Below are positions 21,379-34,268 of a stretch of DNA of 59,526 nucleotides, in pieces. The translations under genes were made by a program, and so were the position numbers. Origin of the DNA: Heterotrichella gracilis (lineage: Eukaryota > Sar > Xanthophyceae > Tribonematales > Xanthonemataceae). How positions within the stretch are numbered: the stretch's first letter is position 1; every line of letters starts with the position of its first letter. Under the pieces are notes generated by a model. That model worked only from the letters and a program-made list of their open reading frames with translations, was not told where the DNA came from and did not search any database. The DNA lies in NCBI GenBank assembly GCA_032358255.1, contig JAULBX010025542.1, forward strand, positions 1 through 59,526. The letters run 5' to 3'.

Positions 21379-24300
21379 CTACTGTTCTAGCTCATCATGC
21401 TGCTCCTGCCCCATGTCTGGCTGCGCCTCATAGTCCACCGCCAGCCATGGGTGCAATAGCGCATCCTCGGCAGAGGGGCGCAGGTTGGGGTCCACAGACA
21501 GCAGGCGCTGGAGGAAATCAAGGAACAGGGGGTCCGCATCTGGGACTCGCTGCTGCAGGCTGGATTTCTTGGGGTGGAGGAAATCATAGCGGCCCTGGGC
21601 AAAGGCAACGCAAGGGGTCAGGGCAGTGGTAGCAACTTAGGGTTGTGACTGGTGCTGTCACAGTGGTTGTAAGAAGATTGCGACATCGTTTTGCACATCA
21701 GTAGCTTCATTCATGGAACATCAAAAATTGGCAATCTTGCACCAACACACGCAATCATGCTGGATGCACGTTTTTTGCATGGTTGGAACAAAGATGTACA
21801 ACCCATCTCAATCACCCTGTGGTTGTTTAGCAATGCCCATACCGTGTGCGTTGACCGCTCATAGACAAGGCCTGACCGCGTGTAGAACCTGTGTGAGTAG
21901 CGGCCCTTGCGCAGCATCCAGTTGGGGACAGCGCCCAGGATGCCCTCTAACCGCGCCAGGAGGGTAGCCAAAGAGTCATTCTGCAGCAGGGCATGTAGAG
22001 GTTGGGCAGCCTTCTGGACAGATGTGCATACAACCCAGACCCACACCCAAGATGGGGATCTTCAACGAACTGTGCTGCCAGGCACTGAAAATAGCAGGGG
22101 ACATGTGGCACGAATACCCACATCCAAGCAGGTGAACAGGCAAGTACCTGAAACAGCACGGTTCCGCTGCAGAGCTCTGCCAATATGCAGCCCAAAGACC
22201 AGATGTCGATTTTGTGATCGTAGGGCAACCCCAAGATGACTTCGGGCGCTCGATAAGATCGTGACTGCACATAGGAGCTGAGGCGATCCGTGATGAAGCA
22301 CGACGATCCAAGGTCGATCACTGTGAAACACAACAGTTATAGCTGTCAGTGCAGAGCCCTAGCAGCTCCAAAATGCATTCATACCTTATTTTTTAAGATT
22401 CGTCCAGCAGTAATATTCAATTGATCGTTCAGCAATTCACAGTTGTCGTTCAGAAATTTCCAACACACACCTTTGACCTCACACCGGCTGTAGCTCTTGA
22501 TCAGAATGTTTTCAGGCTTAAGGTCGCAGTGCACCAGTCCCAGGGAGTGCAGGAATGCCAGGGAGTGCAGAACCTGCTTGGCAATCTTCTGGATCTTAGG
22601 CAGCGTGAAGTATGGCTCCTCGGCTGAGTCCCTATTGTAGCGCTGGAACTCGTACAGATTGGCGCGCAGCAGCTCACAAACAAGGAACAGGTGCTCCTGC
22701 AATGCCAGCCGAGGGAGTAAACAGGCACACCTCCACAGCAGAGCGGTATGGGGCATATTTCAACATTGTTAATTTCATGTTAGCACAACGGTATCGCATA
22801 AGCCCAGGTGTCAGCCTGGAGGCTCTGGCTGTAGATGTGTGCAAACCACAATGGGAGGATGATGTTAAAATATCAGGAAATACTGTGATTAACACACAGT
22901 GAGCAGTGAGGGGTTGTGACTGCACACAAGGTGCGGGCTCACGGACCTTGTAGTAGAAGAAGTCATACAGCCGCAGTATGTTGTAGCGGTCCTCCGGGTC
23001 CATGTCATTGATGTACTTGAGGAGCTTGATCTCATCCAGGCTCTGGTCAAAGTAGTCCTTGTTGTTCTTGATGATCTTCAGGCACACCAGCATGCCAGTC
23101 TTCACATCGAGAGCCTGCACTGCGCGGCTGAAGGCAGCAGAACCAAGGAAGTCCAGCACCTACAACACACAAGCAATGCAGCTTATCACACAAACAATGA
23201 CGACATTGCCTCCAACAAATGCCCAACCCAGCCATGGTACAGGGTGGTGAATGCTGTCCAGGATTGATTGCTGCATGCATCCAATGCCCACCTGGTACTG
23301 GCCAGCAATCAGGTCATTTGTCCTGATGGGGAAATCCTTGCTCTCCTCAAAGCCTGTGCAGTTGCGCCTGTGCATGATGCGCAGGTTCATTGTCTCGTAC
23401 TTCCGCTCGATGTACTCCGGGTCATACTCGTACATGAAGAACTCCTGCGCATCACGTTCAGCCGGAGGGAGGGGGCCTGCACCACAGAACGGGTTAAATC
23501 CACTGAGAAAATCCTTTGTGTCATACTCCAATTCACAGCGTAGGGTTTACTTGAGCATTTTGAGGGCTTGCATAGTGTGTATGATGTCAACAAGTGCATG
23601 TTGGTAACAGGGGATGCAGGCATGTTGTGGGTTGATGTGCATTCAGGGGCACCTGGCGTTGATGGCGGCAGCTGTGGGGTCCTGGCTCTGGCTGGCATTT
23701 CACTGAACACCAATGAGGGCTCTAAAGATCCAAACTTGGTGATCGCCTCCGTCAGCTCTGGAGCACCTGCGCCTGCACATCACAATCCAACAATAAGCAC
23801 AGGTGTGGTAGGATCCATGCATATGTGATGCAAAGAGCAACATGTGATAGCAAGAAGCTGTGCAGATGTGGCCACATGTGGCAGTGCCTACCTCCATCCT
23901 TGCCCTCTTCATGGTCTGGGCCCAGTGTGCTTGCGGCCACCTGCTGTGACCAGCCACTGCTGGAGGTGCCCTGGTGGGAGGAGGGAGGCGAGGGAGAGTC
24001 CACATTGGCACTGCGAGGGATTGGGCTTGGCCCCTTCAAGCCAGCCATCACACTGCCCTCCTCATCCAACCCACCATGCGACAAGCCCATCATCATCATC
24101 TTATGGGTGAGGTTCTGTGCAGGGTCTGCAGCACAAGGAGTGAGAATGAACACCCGCCAAGCAAGCCAAAATGCAGGTCATGTGACAATTTCATTTCAGC
24201 AGTTCATAGCTTCATGCGTCATCCAATTAGATCCAAACAGCCATTGCTTATACACATGCAGCATGCAAGCAATCCCCAAAAGCAACCTGATCATGGTCAC

Positions 24301-25959
24301 ATGGCATGGCATAGCATGGCATGGCATGACGCACCATATGCGCTGTAATGCAAGTCATCATGGTCAGGCGTCTCGGAGATTTGGCTGCCAGTGTCACTCG
24401 CCCCTCCAAACCGCTGCAGGCAGATACACAGATTACTTCCTGCCCATATATTTGTGGCGCATGAGCTTTGACTGCCATGAGCTGCACAGCGTGTTGGCCC
24501 ATCCGTGCACCTTGTCGATGCTTACCTGCAGGTTGTTCTGTGACCCTATTCGCACGCCTGACCAATTGCTAAACACATCCTCAGGCGCAGCTCCGGAAGA
24601 GGGCGTCACAGGAAAACTGAAGTCCTCTTCAGTCGCTGCTACGGAGACAGCTTTGACACCAGCCAGCTCCTGCATACTGCACAGACAAATCATCGTCAGC
24701 TTCCCAAAATTGAGACCTTGCACCACCTGTCATCAACCAGGGCAGAATGCCATGCATGCCTGCATACCTCTTCAGCTGGCCAAGGCTATCAACAGCCATG
24801 TGCTCCTCCACATCCGCCGCTGTTGCCCTCAACATGCTCTCCATTTCGGTTATTGTCCTCAGGATACCTCCTGCCGGCCTCAGCTCAAAGGAATGTGCAT
24901 CGCCTGAATCTGGGTCATGCTCACGATCTCGCGCCTCCACTGCCCGCAGCTCAGGGTCAACTACAGAGTCTGCCAGGGACTCTACCCTGTGCAGGGATGC
25001 CGGTGTCGCCACACCAGGCGACGCTGGGTGTGAGCCTGTGGCTGCCTGGGACTGGTCCTCCTGCCACTCGTAGTAGGTGTCAGAGCCCTGCTGATGGCCC
25101 CAAGAGGACCCCTCTCCTCCGGGACTGCCACTGGCTTGCGAAGGGCTGTCGTCAACATTGCCCACGCTGAAGTACTTTGTCCCACGCCCTTCCACGTCGC
25201 TAAGCTCGAGTTCTGTGGCGATGAAGGCTTCCTGGCCCCGGATGTCCTCCCTGACATAGCCAACATCGTCTGCGCCCTCATACGCCTCTGTGCCCTTACC
25301 CCTTGGACTCGAAGCTGCATGAGCATGGGTGATGCTTGAGCATATGCATGCATTGTGGGCAAGTGTTCATAGTTGCAACAACCACTTTTTTTTCTGGTAG
25401 TTGGGTTGGGAACTTTGATTTTGGGCTGCAGATGGTGGCGATAACATCTGATGTCAGTATGCACCGCCAGTGTACCTGCATGCTGCTGAGAACTGGTGCT
25501 GGGCTCCAGCTTTCGATCTCCACTTGACTGCGGCCTGGGCTGCGCAGATATCTGTTCAGGTCCTTCAACGCCGCTGGGAACTCCCCTACAAAGTGAGAGG
25601 AAGGCACATCTTGGTCTGCACTGGAAGGGCTTGGAGGCATGACAAGTCACACCCCACAGTGCAACACTTGAGATGCGTGTGCTACCAACAAGTTTGTGTG
25701 CCTGAGCACCCATCAACCTTGAAACACCTAACAAACCCACTTACGTTGCTGTGGCAGCCTGCGTGCCTGCGGTGGCTGGGGAAGTGCCTCCTTGCTCGCC
25801 ATGTTCCTGCTGTACTGCGTCTGGACTAGGGTGTGGCGCCCTGTTGTCAATCTCGTGCCGCAAAGCCTGTTCAGCTGCGTAAAAGCCCTCCGCTCGCAGG
25901 TAGGTGAGTATGAAAGCCAACGTTTCTGCAGAAGCAGCTTCTGTCAAAGTTTCTGGCAT
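21379..25959 (-). CDS. DYRKP: LisH-domain DYRK-family protein kinase (plant DYRKP type)
   Basis: A dual-specificity Tyr-regulated Ser/Thr kinase. The first exon, from the ATG at 25959, encodes a LisH-like motif ([20 protein letters not shown]), a dimerisation element found in the plant DYRKP group. A long acidic, Ser-rich linker follows (exons near 25600-25485, 25320-24765, 24680-24530, 24420-24345, 24127-23890, 23775-23640). The pre-kinase block ([20 protein letters not shown], 23478-23290) and kinase domain follow: [20 protein letters not shown] (catalytic Lys), [18 protein letters not shown] catalytic loop, IDLGSS in place of DFG, and the activation segment [16 protein letters not shown]. 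The final exon has [20 protein letters not shown] and the stop at 21379-21381. In Chlamydomonas a DYRKP kinase affects starch and oil storage; the role here is inferred by family only. Small exon edges are approximate. Confidence 0.85.
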
Positions 25960-27101
25960 TGTGTGCACCACTGTCAAACTCTCAGCCGTTGTGCTCCTAT
26001 CATGCTCAGAGACCGCCAGGGACGGGAAGCACGTTCACGTTATCCAACCGCAGAGAGCTCAAATGCAGAGAAAGCAAAACGCCTACAAACGTTCGTGACA
26101 AAGGCTGAGGGTTTGTGCTGATAAGTCAATCTATAGGCAGTCTTGGCGCCATCAGGCAAAAACACCAGTCGGAAACTTTCTCGAAAAGCTCACGGTTGTC
26201 TGTCGGGTTCGAAATATATTCACGGTTACCTGCCCACTTCTAGTTGGAGAGTAGTGGGCACACTGTTGAGGAGGACAACCTTTGTGCTAGCCCAAAAGGT
26301 TACACCTTTGCCCAAACTCGCCTGCCTACATGAGGTGCAAGCCAGGTAGAAACGTGTAGCACGAAAACGCCTGCTGTTGGCAACGGTGGGTTAGACTTCA
26401 AGCCACACTGGATCTGGTCAACACCCCAAGTGCACAGATCCAGGTTTGAAAACGGCTGCCAAACACGTAGTCACTGATTAACGTGCTGTTAGTCATGCCA
26501 TCACCCAAGGCAATGCCATGATGGTACCGTGGCCAGGGGTGTAGTGGGTCCTTAGTGCACTGTAGTGGGTCGAGACTCCCTCCTTCTCAGTGCAGTGCAG
26601 TTGGACCGTTGCCAAGGGACATTATTCCAAAGCAAGTCTTGCCGAAATGTCAAAACCTGCTGAAATGGCAAAACCATTGATGGCGCAGACTATTTAGCAC
26701 CCCCCACTCCCTTTGCAATTCCTCCAAGTGATTGAATATTTACAGGGTTGAGGACAATATCACCACCTAATGGGACGCTGAGCAAGCGGCGCCGACCACT
26801 GACAACACAACGATTGGCAAGCAATGTTGAGAACAACTGCGCAGCAAAAGTGCTGGACCACCACAAACCCCAGCTGACAAACATCTGGCTTAGCTTGTCC
26901 TGCAGATGCTGACACTGTTATGTTGTGCGTCTGGTAACCTGCTTGGTGCACTGGCATATGGCCTGCATTGGCAACTGGTGCAACAGTGGATTGCGTAATA
27001 ATGCATCAAACAAAGGCATCGCCCACCAAATGGTAAATCCAATGCCTCATTCTACCTGGGGATTTATCAGACTGCTATTGCTGTTGCGTGTTGGTGCAAA
27101 T
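25960..27101. promoter_or_regulatory. Region upstream of DYRKP and downstream of EF-P
   Basis: Should hold the DYRKP promoter and 5' untranslated region, and the 3' end of the EF-P gene. Short imperfect tandem copies of GTAGTGGGTC (about 26540-26570) and of GAAATG-CAAAACC (about 26643-26673) are present. No gene is seen. Confidence 0.4.
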
Positions 27102-28948
27102 TTAGTCGTTGGCCCTTCCTAGGTATGTGTCCGTCCTGGTGTCAATCCGGATTTTCTCTCCAATCTGAACAAACAGTGGCACCTGCGAATGAAGCACAAC
27201 AATTATGGTAACCAAAACATCCTGAAAGCATGTTCAGACGGCGTATGCAGTGCATCAATGACATGGGGCAACAGAGCACCGTGCTGGCCTCCGGATATAC
27301 AGCCTCTGTTGGAGTTCCACAGCATATGCAGCAATAGCATTGAGAATTACCTGCACAGTTGCCCCAGTTTCTAGTTTGGCAGCCTTGCTCCCACCTGCGA
27401 AAGAAATCCAACGGCATCAGGACACAGGGTTCCCGTTCAGCACATTTGCAAGCACAAGAGCATGGCATGGTGCCATTCCCGGACAACGGGAGGGCAAGCT
27501 ACATCCTGTGCATCTGATGTGGCCATCGCATCCATGGGTGGCGCACGCTTGTGCAGGCCTAATGCTGATCTGGCTTTCTTGTCGGAATGCCAGAAATAAT
27601 AATTGCATCCACGTGCATCACGGGAGGGTCCCGCTGTGGTCATGAACCGCACCTTGCGCGGTGTTGCCCTTGACCCCCGGGTCTGTCTCAGCCACCTCCA
27701 GATCCACTGTGTTGGGCATGTCCACGCTGATCACCTTGCCGTTCCAGAGCACCACCCCCACATTGGTCCCCTCCTTCAGGTACTTGGTCCACGTGCTGTC
27801 CCCCTTGACCCGAGTCTCCTCATAGGTGGACATGTCCATGAACACATACTGCGGTAACAAAAGAAGCCGCCATGTGAGCCTAGACCAGGGCACCCAGCTC
27901 ACAGGAGGTACGGGGGTGCATTTCCAGTGAACGCATGAAGAGGTGCGGTGGCGGCAGGGATGGCGACAACAAAGGCGTCAAAGACAATTCAGTACCACGC
28001 CCATGGGGCAACTGCCATGGCAAAGAATCTAAGCTGCAACATGCCCTGATGCTGCCAGCATGGCACATGTGCAAGATAGGGCTACCATGAGATCCCACCG
28101 CCTCACGGTCATACAGGTGTTTCCAATACTTGGCCCGGCTCCCTCATAGCAAGGCACATAATTTGAGAATGAATACGCCCAGCAGGTATATGTACATCCC
28201 TGCTCCCGAATTCCCATGCCCTGACGATGCCGCTAAAATCCAATGTGATGCAATTCCCCTTACAGGCACACACATTGCCTCCCTTTGCGGATGCGGCTAT
28301 GCATGCACGCCCCCTGCCGCCTCACCTCATCCCCGTCGATGTATGTGAACTGCGTGTCCTTCTTCTCAATCACAGCCAAGCTCAGCATCTCGCCTGCCCG
28401 GAAGGTCTTCTCCACAGTGTTGCCCGTCAGGTAGCTCTTCAGCTTGGACCGCACAAATGCAGCGCCCTTGCCCGGCTTGACGTGCAGGAATTCTGGGAGG
28501 ATGGTGACAAGGAGGTGATTGCGTGTCGTGGGCGGATGATGGGGTGCATGCTGGGGCCTTTGGACTGGAAGCACAGTGGTTGCTGGGGCGCAGGAATGTG
28601 CATAATGGCCACGTCCGTTTCATATATTTTTAATCAATATTATTCCCAACTGCATTTGCAGTGAAATGCGTTCCAAGCCGGCATTTGTTTTTCAACCTTG
28701 GTACGCTGATAAAATGGTGCTGCCTTACTGGTGCCCAGGTGGGCTATTTTCCATTATTTATTTTCACGCGCTGCCCCACGCTACTTTCCTTGTAAAGCTC
28801 AGTTGAATGGCAGCACAAGGACCATGCATTTGAGCATACCTGTAACCCTGTATGGGTGGCTGTCGATCTCCACCATCATGCCGTTCTTGAAGTCATTGGA
28901 TGACACCATGTTGGCATGCACCACCAGGCTCCCGCGCTGTTGCCGCAC
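27102..28948 (-). CDS. efp: Elongation factor P, plastid type, 5' end unresolved
   Basis: EF-P binds the ribosome between the P and E sites and relieves stalling, classically at proline stretches. The visible exons are about 28948-28840 ([18 protein letters not shown]), 28490-28327 ([20 protein letters not shown], then [11 protein letters not shown] and FTYIDGDE), 27849-27645 ([34 protein letters not shown], then [10 protein letters not shown]), 27395-27350 ([15 protein letters not shown]) and 27180-27102 ([20 protein letters not shown], stop 27102-27104). These cover all three EF-P domains, including the PGKGAA loop that carries the modifiable residue. A bacterial-type EF-P in a eukaryotic nuclear gene with introns points to plastid (less likely mitochondrial) action. 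No ATG precedes the first exon in frame, so one or more upstream exons with the targeting peptide are missing from this model. Confidence 0.88.
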
Positions 28949-30106
28949 CTGGGACAGGGCGAATGGTTTAGAGAACGGCGTGTAGGCCAGTGGCAAGTTC
29001 AAAGCACCATGGACAGTAAAATTGAAGTTGGAAGTCACAGTATGTAGAGAGCCACCGCCAGGTGCATTGGCGCGGGGGCACAGGGTGGAGTGGGATGGGA
29101 CATGCGCAGTACTGGGCTGTCATGCATGCCATGTGGAGTTTGGGTTTCGCACACGCGTTGTTGGAGGGCACACTCAAGAGTATCAGACCGCTGTGGGTAA
29201 ACGCAAGAGGTGGTGCATATGCCCTAGCAGTTGTAGCCTAGTCTGTGTTCAAGCTCTGCATTTAATACTGTGCACAATTCGCCACATCGCCACAGCAAAT
29301 GCTGGGGTGGCATGAAGGTGGATACTGTACAAGTACGGTGTGGAGGTTGCGTTGGGTTCATAGGTGCTGGGAATACCTTGATGCCTTGCCCCACCCTGGC
29401 CATGCTGGGTCGTGGGAAAGCACATCTTGAAGCGGCCGAGCTCAGGCTGCAGTCAACACGGTGCGTTTAGTGGGCATGATAAGCGGCAGTTTCACCCACA
29501 GGTCGTGCCTTGCAATTGAACCAGTCCTGCCTACCTGTGTGCCTGCTGCATTGTGGCAGGTCGCCCTAGCAGCCACACACGGCTAGGCCAGGTGCTGAAT
29601 GGAGCAGGCACCCAGTGGTGCTTTGAGTTGTTGTGCAGGCTACCAACCAACTTATTTTAAATTATCGGAAAGTGTGGCAAAGAGAGTGGAGGTATGCTGC
29701 TTCATACGTTCTTCCTGTGGGCACAGTTATTCATGCATGAATAATGTGTGCCTAGGTGGCGAACCATCCACGTGTCGCACAGTGTGGTTTATGTGCACCA
29801 TGCAACAGGATTGTACAAGAAACAAAGAAAGACACGGAAACACAACAGTCGCACTGGTGCCTTGATGACTGATAGCGCAACCTGGATAAGTTCACGGCAG
29901 AACAGGGGCTAGCTATTACGTTCTACACTTTACATGCATGTGCCGCCAAGCCAATGTTCTGATACAGCCCAGTGCCTAGTGGGACCTTCTCCAAGCCGTA
30001 AGGGCCACTTGAGGGCCTTGCACACTTGAGGGCCTTGCAATATTACAACGCTACAGCCGAGTACCTGCAGCAATCCACAGCAGGGGCAGCGCCTGGGTAG
30101 GGCACA
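28949..30106. promoter_or_regulatory. Divergent region between EF-P and Tic22-like genes
   Basis: Should contain both promoters and the missing first exon of EF-P. I could not choose that exon with confidence. No other gene is seen. Confidence 0.4.
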
Positions 30107-33100
30107 ATGGCAGGTTCTCGTGAGCATCCCAACCCAATGCAGCACCTCCAGCAAGGCTTTGCCAACCTGGCGGCCAACTTTGGCAGGACCCGTGACAACG
30201 TGGCGCACGCTGTGCAAGGAGCTGCAGCTGAGTTGGGGCAACGGGTGAACACCCTGTGCACACACATAGCACAGCCCATCAGCCAGCTGCCCCATCAGGC
30301 TGACCACTTGCGCCGCTCCATGGTTGAGCAAGCCCCAAACTTCATGGTAGGGCAAGTATTCCTTTGGTGCTGAGCTGCGCAGTGGTGTGCCCTTGTCCCA
30401 TGATGGTGGCATCGCCCATGTCCTTGAAATGTGCAACAGCGTGAACTGAGATCCCTTGCGTATTGAATGCCTGGCGGTAGACACGCCAGGGTCGCATAAG
30501 CACTACGTGCAGTCACCAAAGCTGGGGCCGAGCCTGTCATTCATGCATCCTTGCCGGCATCCCTACCCAAAACCCTAATGCCACACCTCCCCTCCCCAGA
30601 GCTTGACCGCCTCCCTCCTCCCCTCCAAACCTGCTTCACGGCCAGCCCCCGTGGCCGACGTGGCCTACAACCCAGAGGACATCAAGACCCGGCTGTCGGG
30701 CGTGCCCTGCTACACAGTGGTCAACAAGAAGGACGAGTTTGTGCTGGTGGCGGGAGAGGTGGGGTTTGGAGTTAAGTTTTTTAATCCATTTGTTACCACA
30801 TGCATTTCAGCTCTTCAGCCACATTAGCAGGCGCCGGATTTGGCATGGCGCGTGCACCTTGGCATCTGCATGAAGTACATGAGCTACATGATCTGCATTT
30901 CCTGCTTTTAGTGGGAGTTCCTTTGCCGGACATAGCCATGACGTGGAACCAGGGCATCTTGTGGCTATAGCAGTTTCCTGCAGGCATGCGTCATGGGCTG
31001 CGGTGCTGTGGCAATGTTGCTGTGCTTGGCATCTGTCTGTTTGTGCTGATGGGCCATGACGTCTTGTGGATGGTGCGCAGGGCGATGACGACAAGAAGCT
31101 GGGCCTGTTCTTCATGACCAAGGGGGATGCAGAGGCGCTGGTGCAAAAGGTAGGCAGAGTCTGGCCGTGTGACTGCGAGACTTATGCGCTCCATTCCTCT
31201 TTTTCCAAGAAACCGATCTCACCCAAAGCAGAGCCATTTCTGCAGAACTGTTGCATCTGTGCCCACAATCCTCTTGTATGCCACGCTCAATCCAGCATAG
31301 CTACACTCAGTTGTCACAGGGGGCATCCATGGCTCATTAGTCATACTTTATGAGACCAATGAAATGTACATCAAACTACCTGCGACATATGGCTGCTAGC
31401 AAAGAGACGCCCCATGAATGGGACATGCAAGTCCTCCTCACCACAATCTGCCCATGTTCCCACATGTGCATGGGTTTGGGGTTTTAGGGTTTTATGTTCA
31501 GGGTTTAGCGCAAGGCCACACCTCTGACATGTGTGACCCACCATTGTCTCATGGGCGCGCAGATCAAGGACCAGAACCCCAAGCTGGGCAAGCAGGCCAT
31601 CGTGGCTGAGCTGACCCTGGACAAGGTGTATGAGTTTGCAATCACGCCACGCAAGGAGACGGGGGCGGAGGGGGTGACATTCCGGTTCATGCCTGGCATG
31701 TACGAGGTGGAGCACGCGCTCCAGGTGAACCGGGTGTTAGGGTTTAGGGTTTGTGGTAGGTATAGCCTAGGTAGAGCACGCGCTCAAGGTGAACCATATT
31801 TTAGGGTTCAGGGGTTGTGGTAGGTATACCCCAGGTGGAGCACGCACTGATGACCAGGCCTAGGGTTATGCCAGGCATGTACAAGGTGAAGCATACACTC
31901 ATGGTGAGGTGCAGGGTTTGCGATTAATGCCAGGCATGTCTTGGGTGGACATGCGCTTGTTGTTGGGTGAGGGGGTGAGGTGTGTTGGCGTTTTCGAGGG
32001 GGAGAGGTGGCAATGGAAGGTGAATGACAGGCTTAGGGCATGGTGGCGCCTCACATGATGCACGCCTGGGGGTCAATATGACTCTCACAGAACGCCATTC
32101 AGACATCATAGCAGGTGCTTCCTGTGCAGAGATTCATCCTACCTGCCGCACCACCACTACACCACCACCCTTACCCTCGCCCTTATCGCATCCCCTGCAG
32201 GTGTACCAGTCCGCGGGTGTGCCCGCCACCAGCTTCGTCGGCGTGCCGGTGTTCCAGGCGGACGGCCTGACGGTGCGCGCTGGGGGCGGCCGCTTCACTC
32301 CCCTCTTCTTCAGCCACAGGGACATGGCGGTGGCGTTGTCAGCGGCCGCGGCGCAGCGGGAGGTGGTGCGCCAGGAGGCCACCGCCGCCAGGATTGGGGC
32401 GGCGGAGGCTGAGCTGGAGACGGCCCAGGCGGAGGTGGGTGGGTGTGGGTGGCGTGCGTTGGGGGTGCGGGTGTGGAACGGGTGGGTCAGGAGGACAGCA
32501 TGTGTTTTTGGAAGGGCGGAGCTGAAAGGCCGGGGGTGTTCTTTGCTGGCAGGAGTGTGTGGGGGGGTGAAGGAATGGGGGATGAGGGTGGGTGGTACTG
32601 GCAGGGGTTGGCGGTTGTGGCATCCATCCTTGCCTGCTGCCTTAGTGGTTTGCACCCCTACAGCGGCATGGCCTTTCGTCACACATGTACCGCTCCTTTC
32701 TCATTTGGGTTAAGTAATGCATTCCAGCACTTCAGGCGAGCCCCCAGCCTTGCACAACCAACGCCAACCAGTCCTGTCTTGACACTCTCACGTCATACAT
32801 TGACCTTCCGCGATCTGTTATGCTGAGCCAGGTAATGATCGCATGTCATCCCCTCAATACCACTGACAAAATTCCCCCTTATGTGGCTGCAGCTGAATTC
32901 CTCCAAGGGGAGGGCGCGCAAGGAGGCTCAAAAGAAGGTGGACGCCGCGGTGACCAAGTTGGAAAAGGCTGCCAAGGCGGGTGCCGACACCGCCCCCAAG
33001 GTTGAGGTTGGTTCCCTTGAGGAGGTCATCACACGCATGGAGCTGGATGTGAAGGGGGAGTGGGGGGAGGTGATGTTCATCCCACCGGGGGCGCTGGCAG

Positions 33101-33111
33101 ACAAGAAGTGA
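30107..33111 (+). CDS. Tic22-like plastid protein import component
   Basis: Tic22 proteins act in the plastid intermembrane space as chaperone-like helpers of preprotein import. Six exons join in phase: 30107-30346, 30600-30758, 31081-31149, 31563-31724, 32201-32433 and 32892-33111. After a Gln/Ala-rich N-terminus the family pattern appears: GVPCYTVVNKKDEFVLVAGE, KKLGLFFMTKGDAEALVQK, AIVAELTLDKVYEF, GVTFRFMPGMYEVEHAL, then PATSFVGVPVFQADGLTV and TPLFFSHRDM. A charged, Ala-rich, probably coiled-coil stretch follows, and the protein ends GEVMFIPPGALADKK. The ATG at 30107 is the first in the frame. The fourth intron begins with a degenerate tandem array that repeats the end of exon 4 together with TTTAGGG motifs. 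The family is clear; whether it is the Tic22-III or Tic22-IV type is not. Confidence 0.82.
31689..31975 (+). repeat. Five degenerate copies of a Tic22-like exon end with TTTAGGG motifs
   Basis: The first unit includes the last 36 bases of exon 4 and its donor (31725). Further units follow at about 31757, 31821, 31868 and 31927, each with a recognisable form of GGCATGTAC, AGGTGGAGCACGC or CTCCAGGTGAACC. The first three end in or contain TTAGGGTT-like motifs. Two of the copies retain a GT at the donor position. Confidence 0.75.
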
Positions 33112-34268
33112 TTCCTTGGAGTGGAGTGATTTGTTGATGGTGGCGTTGGGCGTGTGTTGTATGGGGCAACTGCAAATCAGCTGAGAGAGAGCATTATAAT
33201 GGCAATTGCAGGTTGCTGCCATTAGCTTGCACCCAGATGGTATACATACAATTGCCGTGGCAGTGGTTGTTGCTGTATCAGTTGGCGCTGCATCCTGACA
33301 ATTTACTATGCCTCAGTGAGCTAGTACTACTAGGTCTCTTGTGAACGTCTAATGTTGCATGACGTGAGCTGTATGCAGAGGTTCAGAATAATTAGGGCTT
33401 AGTGGCAAACATGTGCGTTGAGTGCCATGCCACACTGCAGAGTGTTTTGAGGATCATGATGTAGATTCGATCTGCCCAAACATTTGCTGAGTATCGTAGG
33501 CTAAGTGTGGCAACATTCAGTTTCCAAGGATTGTTGAATTCCGCGGAATCCAATTCGCGAATCCAATCTCAGACTGATTACATGATTCCAAATGGCATGT
33601 AATGATTACAGACGCACAAACTGAGTGCGATAATTGCAACATTGCCCATCATGGCATGCATGCCGCAGCGCATTAGCACTCCCTGCCCATATTGCATCCA
33701 ATGCAATTCCTATTGTATCAGGCTGTCAACATTTATAAATCAATATACAGCCGCCTGAGCATGAGTGAGAACAAGCATGCATGCATCCATGCGCAACATC
33801 AATCTACAGAGTAACACAGCACAAGGCCATGGCGGCTACCTCAAAAAACCATTTCTAATATTCATTTATATGCATCCAATCCGATCAACATCACAAATGT
33901 ACAGCGTTCCTGAACAGTATCTCGCATCTTCAGTAGGTAAATCGTCGCATAGCAGACATATGCATACAACCACCGTAAATGTCCCACAAAAAATCATTGA
34001 ATTGCTCGCAGCAGCATTGACATCCATTGGTAGTCACACACCAGCGCCACCCGCCTTTCAGGCTAAGCTGAGTCAGCTGGCTGAGGCACCATCAAAGGGT
34101 ATTGACCCACTTTGCTCGTTAGAGACCCAGGCAGCTAATGCTTTGTCACCAGACCCTGGGCCCAATAAACAGTTATTGCACCCCCCCTCCCAAATCCAAA
34201 CGCGCTCTCCCCCCCCCCCCCTCTCTCCTGATTCCCCAATTACCTCCACCCCCCAATCCTCTGAGACC
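33112..34268. other. Convergent intergenic region
   Basis: Between the 3' ends of the Tic22-like gene (+) and the SOUL gene (-). AT-richer than the flanking exons. Plus-strand open frames from 33765 run antisense into the SOUL last exon and are not credited. Confidence 0.45.

Noticed and set aside
31735..31755. TTTAGGG motifs as a true chromosome end or interstitial telomere
   Set aside because: Only two or three degenerate units occur at each place, inside introns and flanked by continuous gene sequence on both sides.
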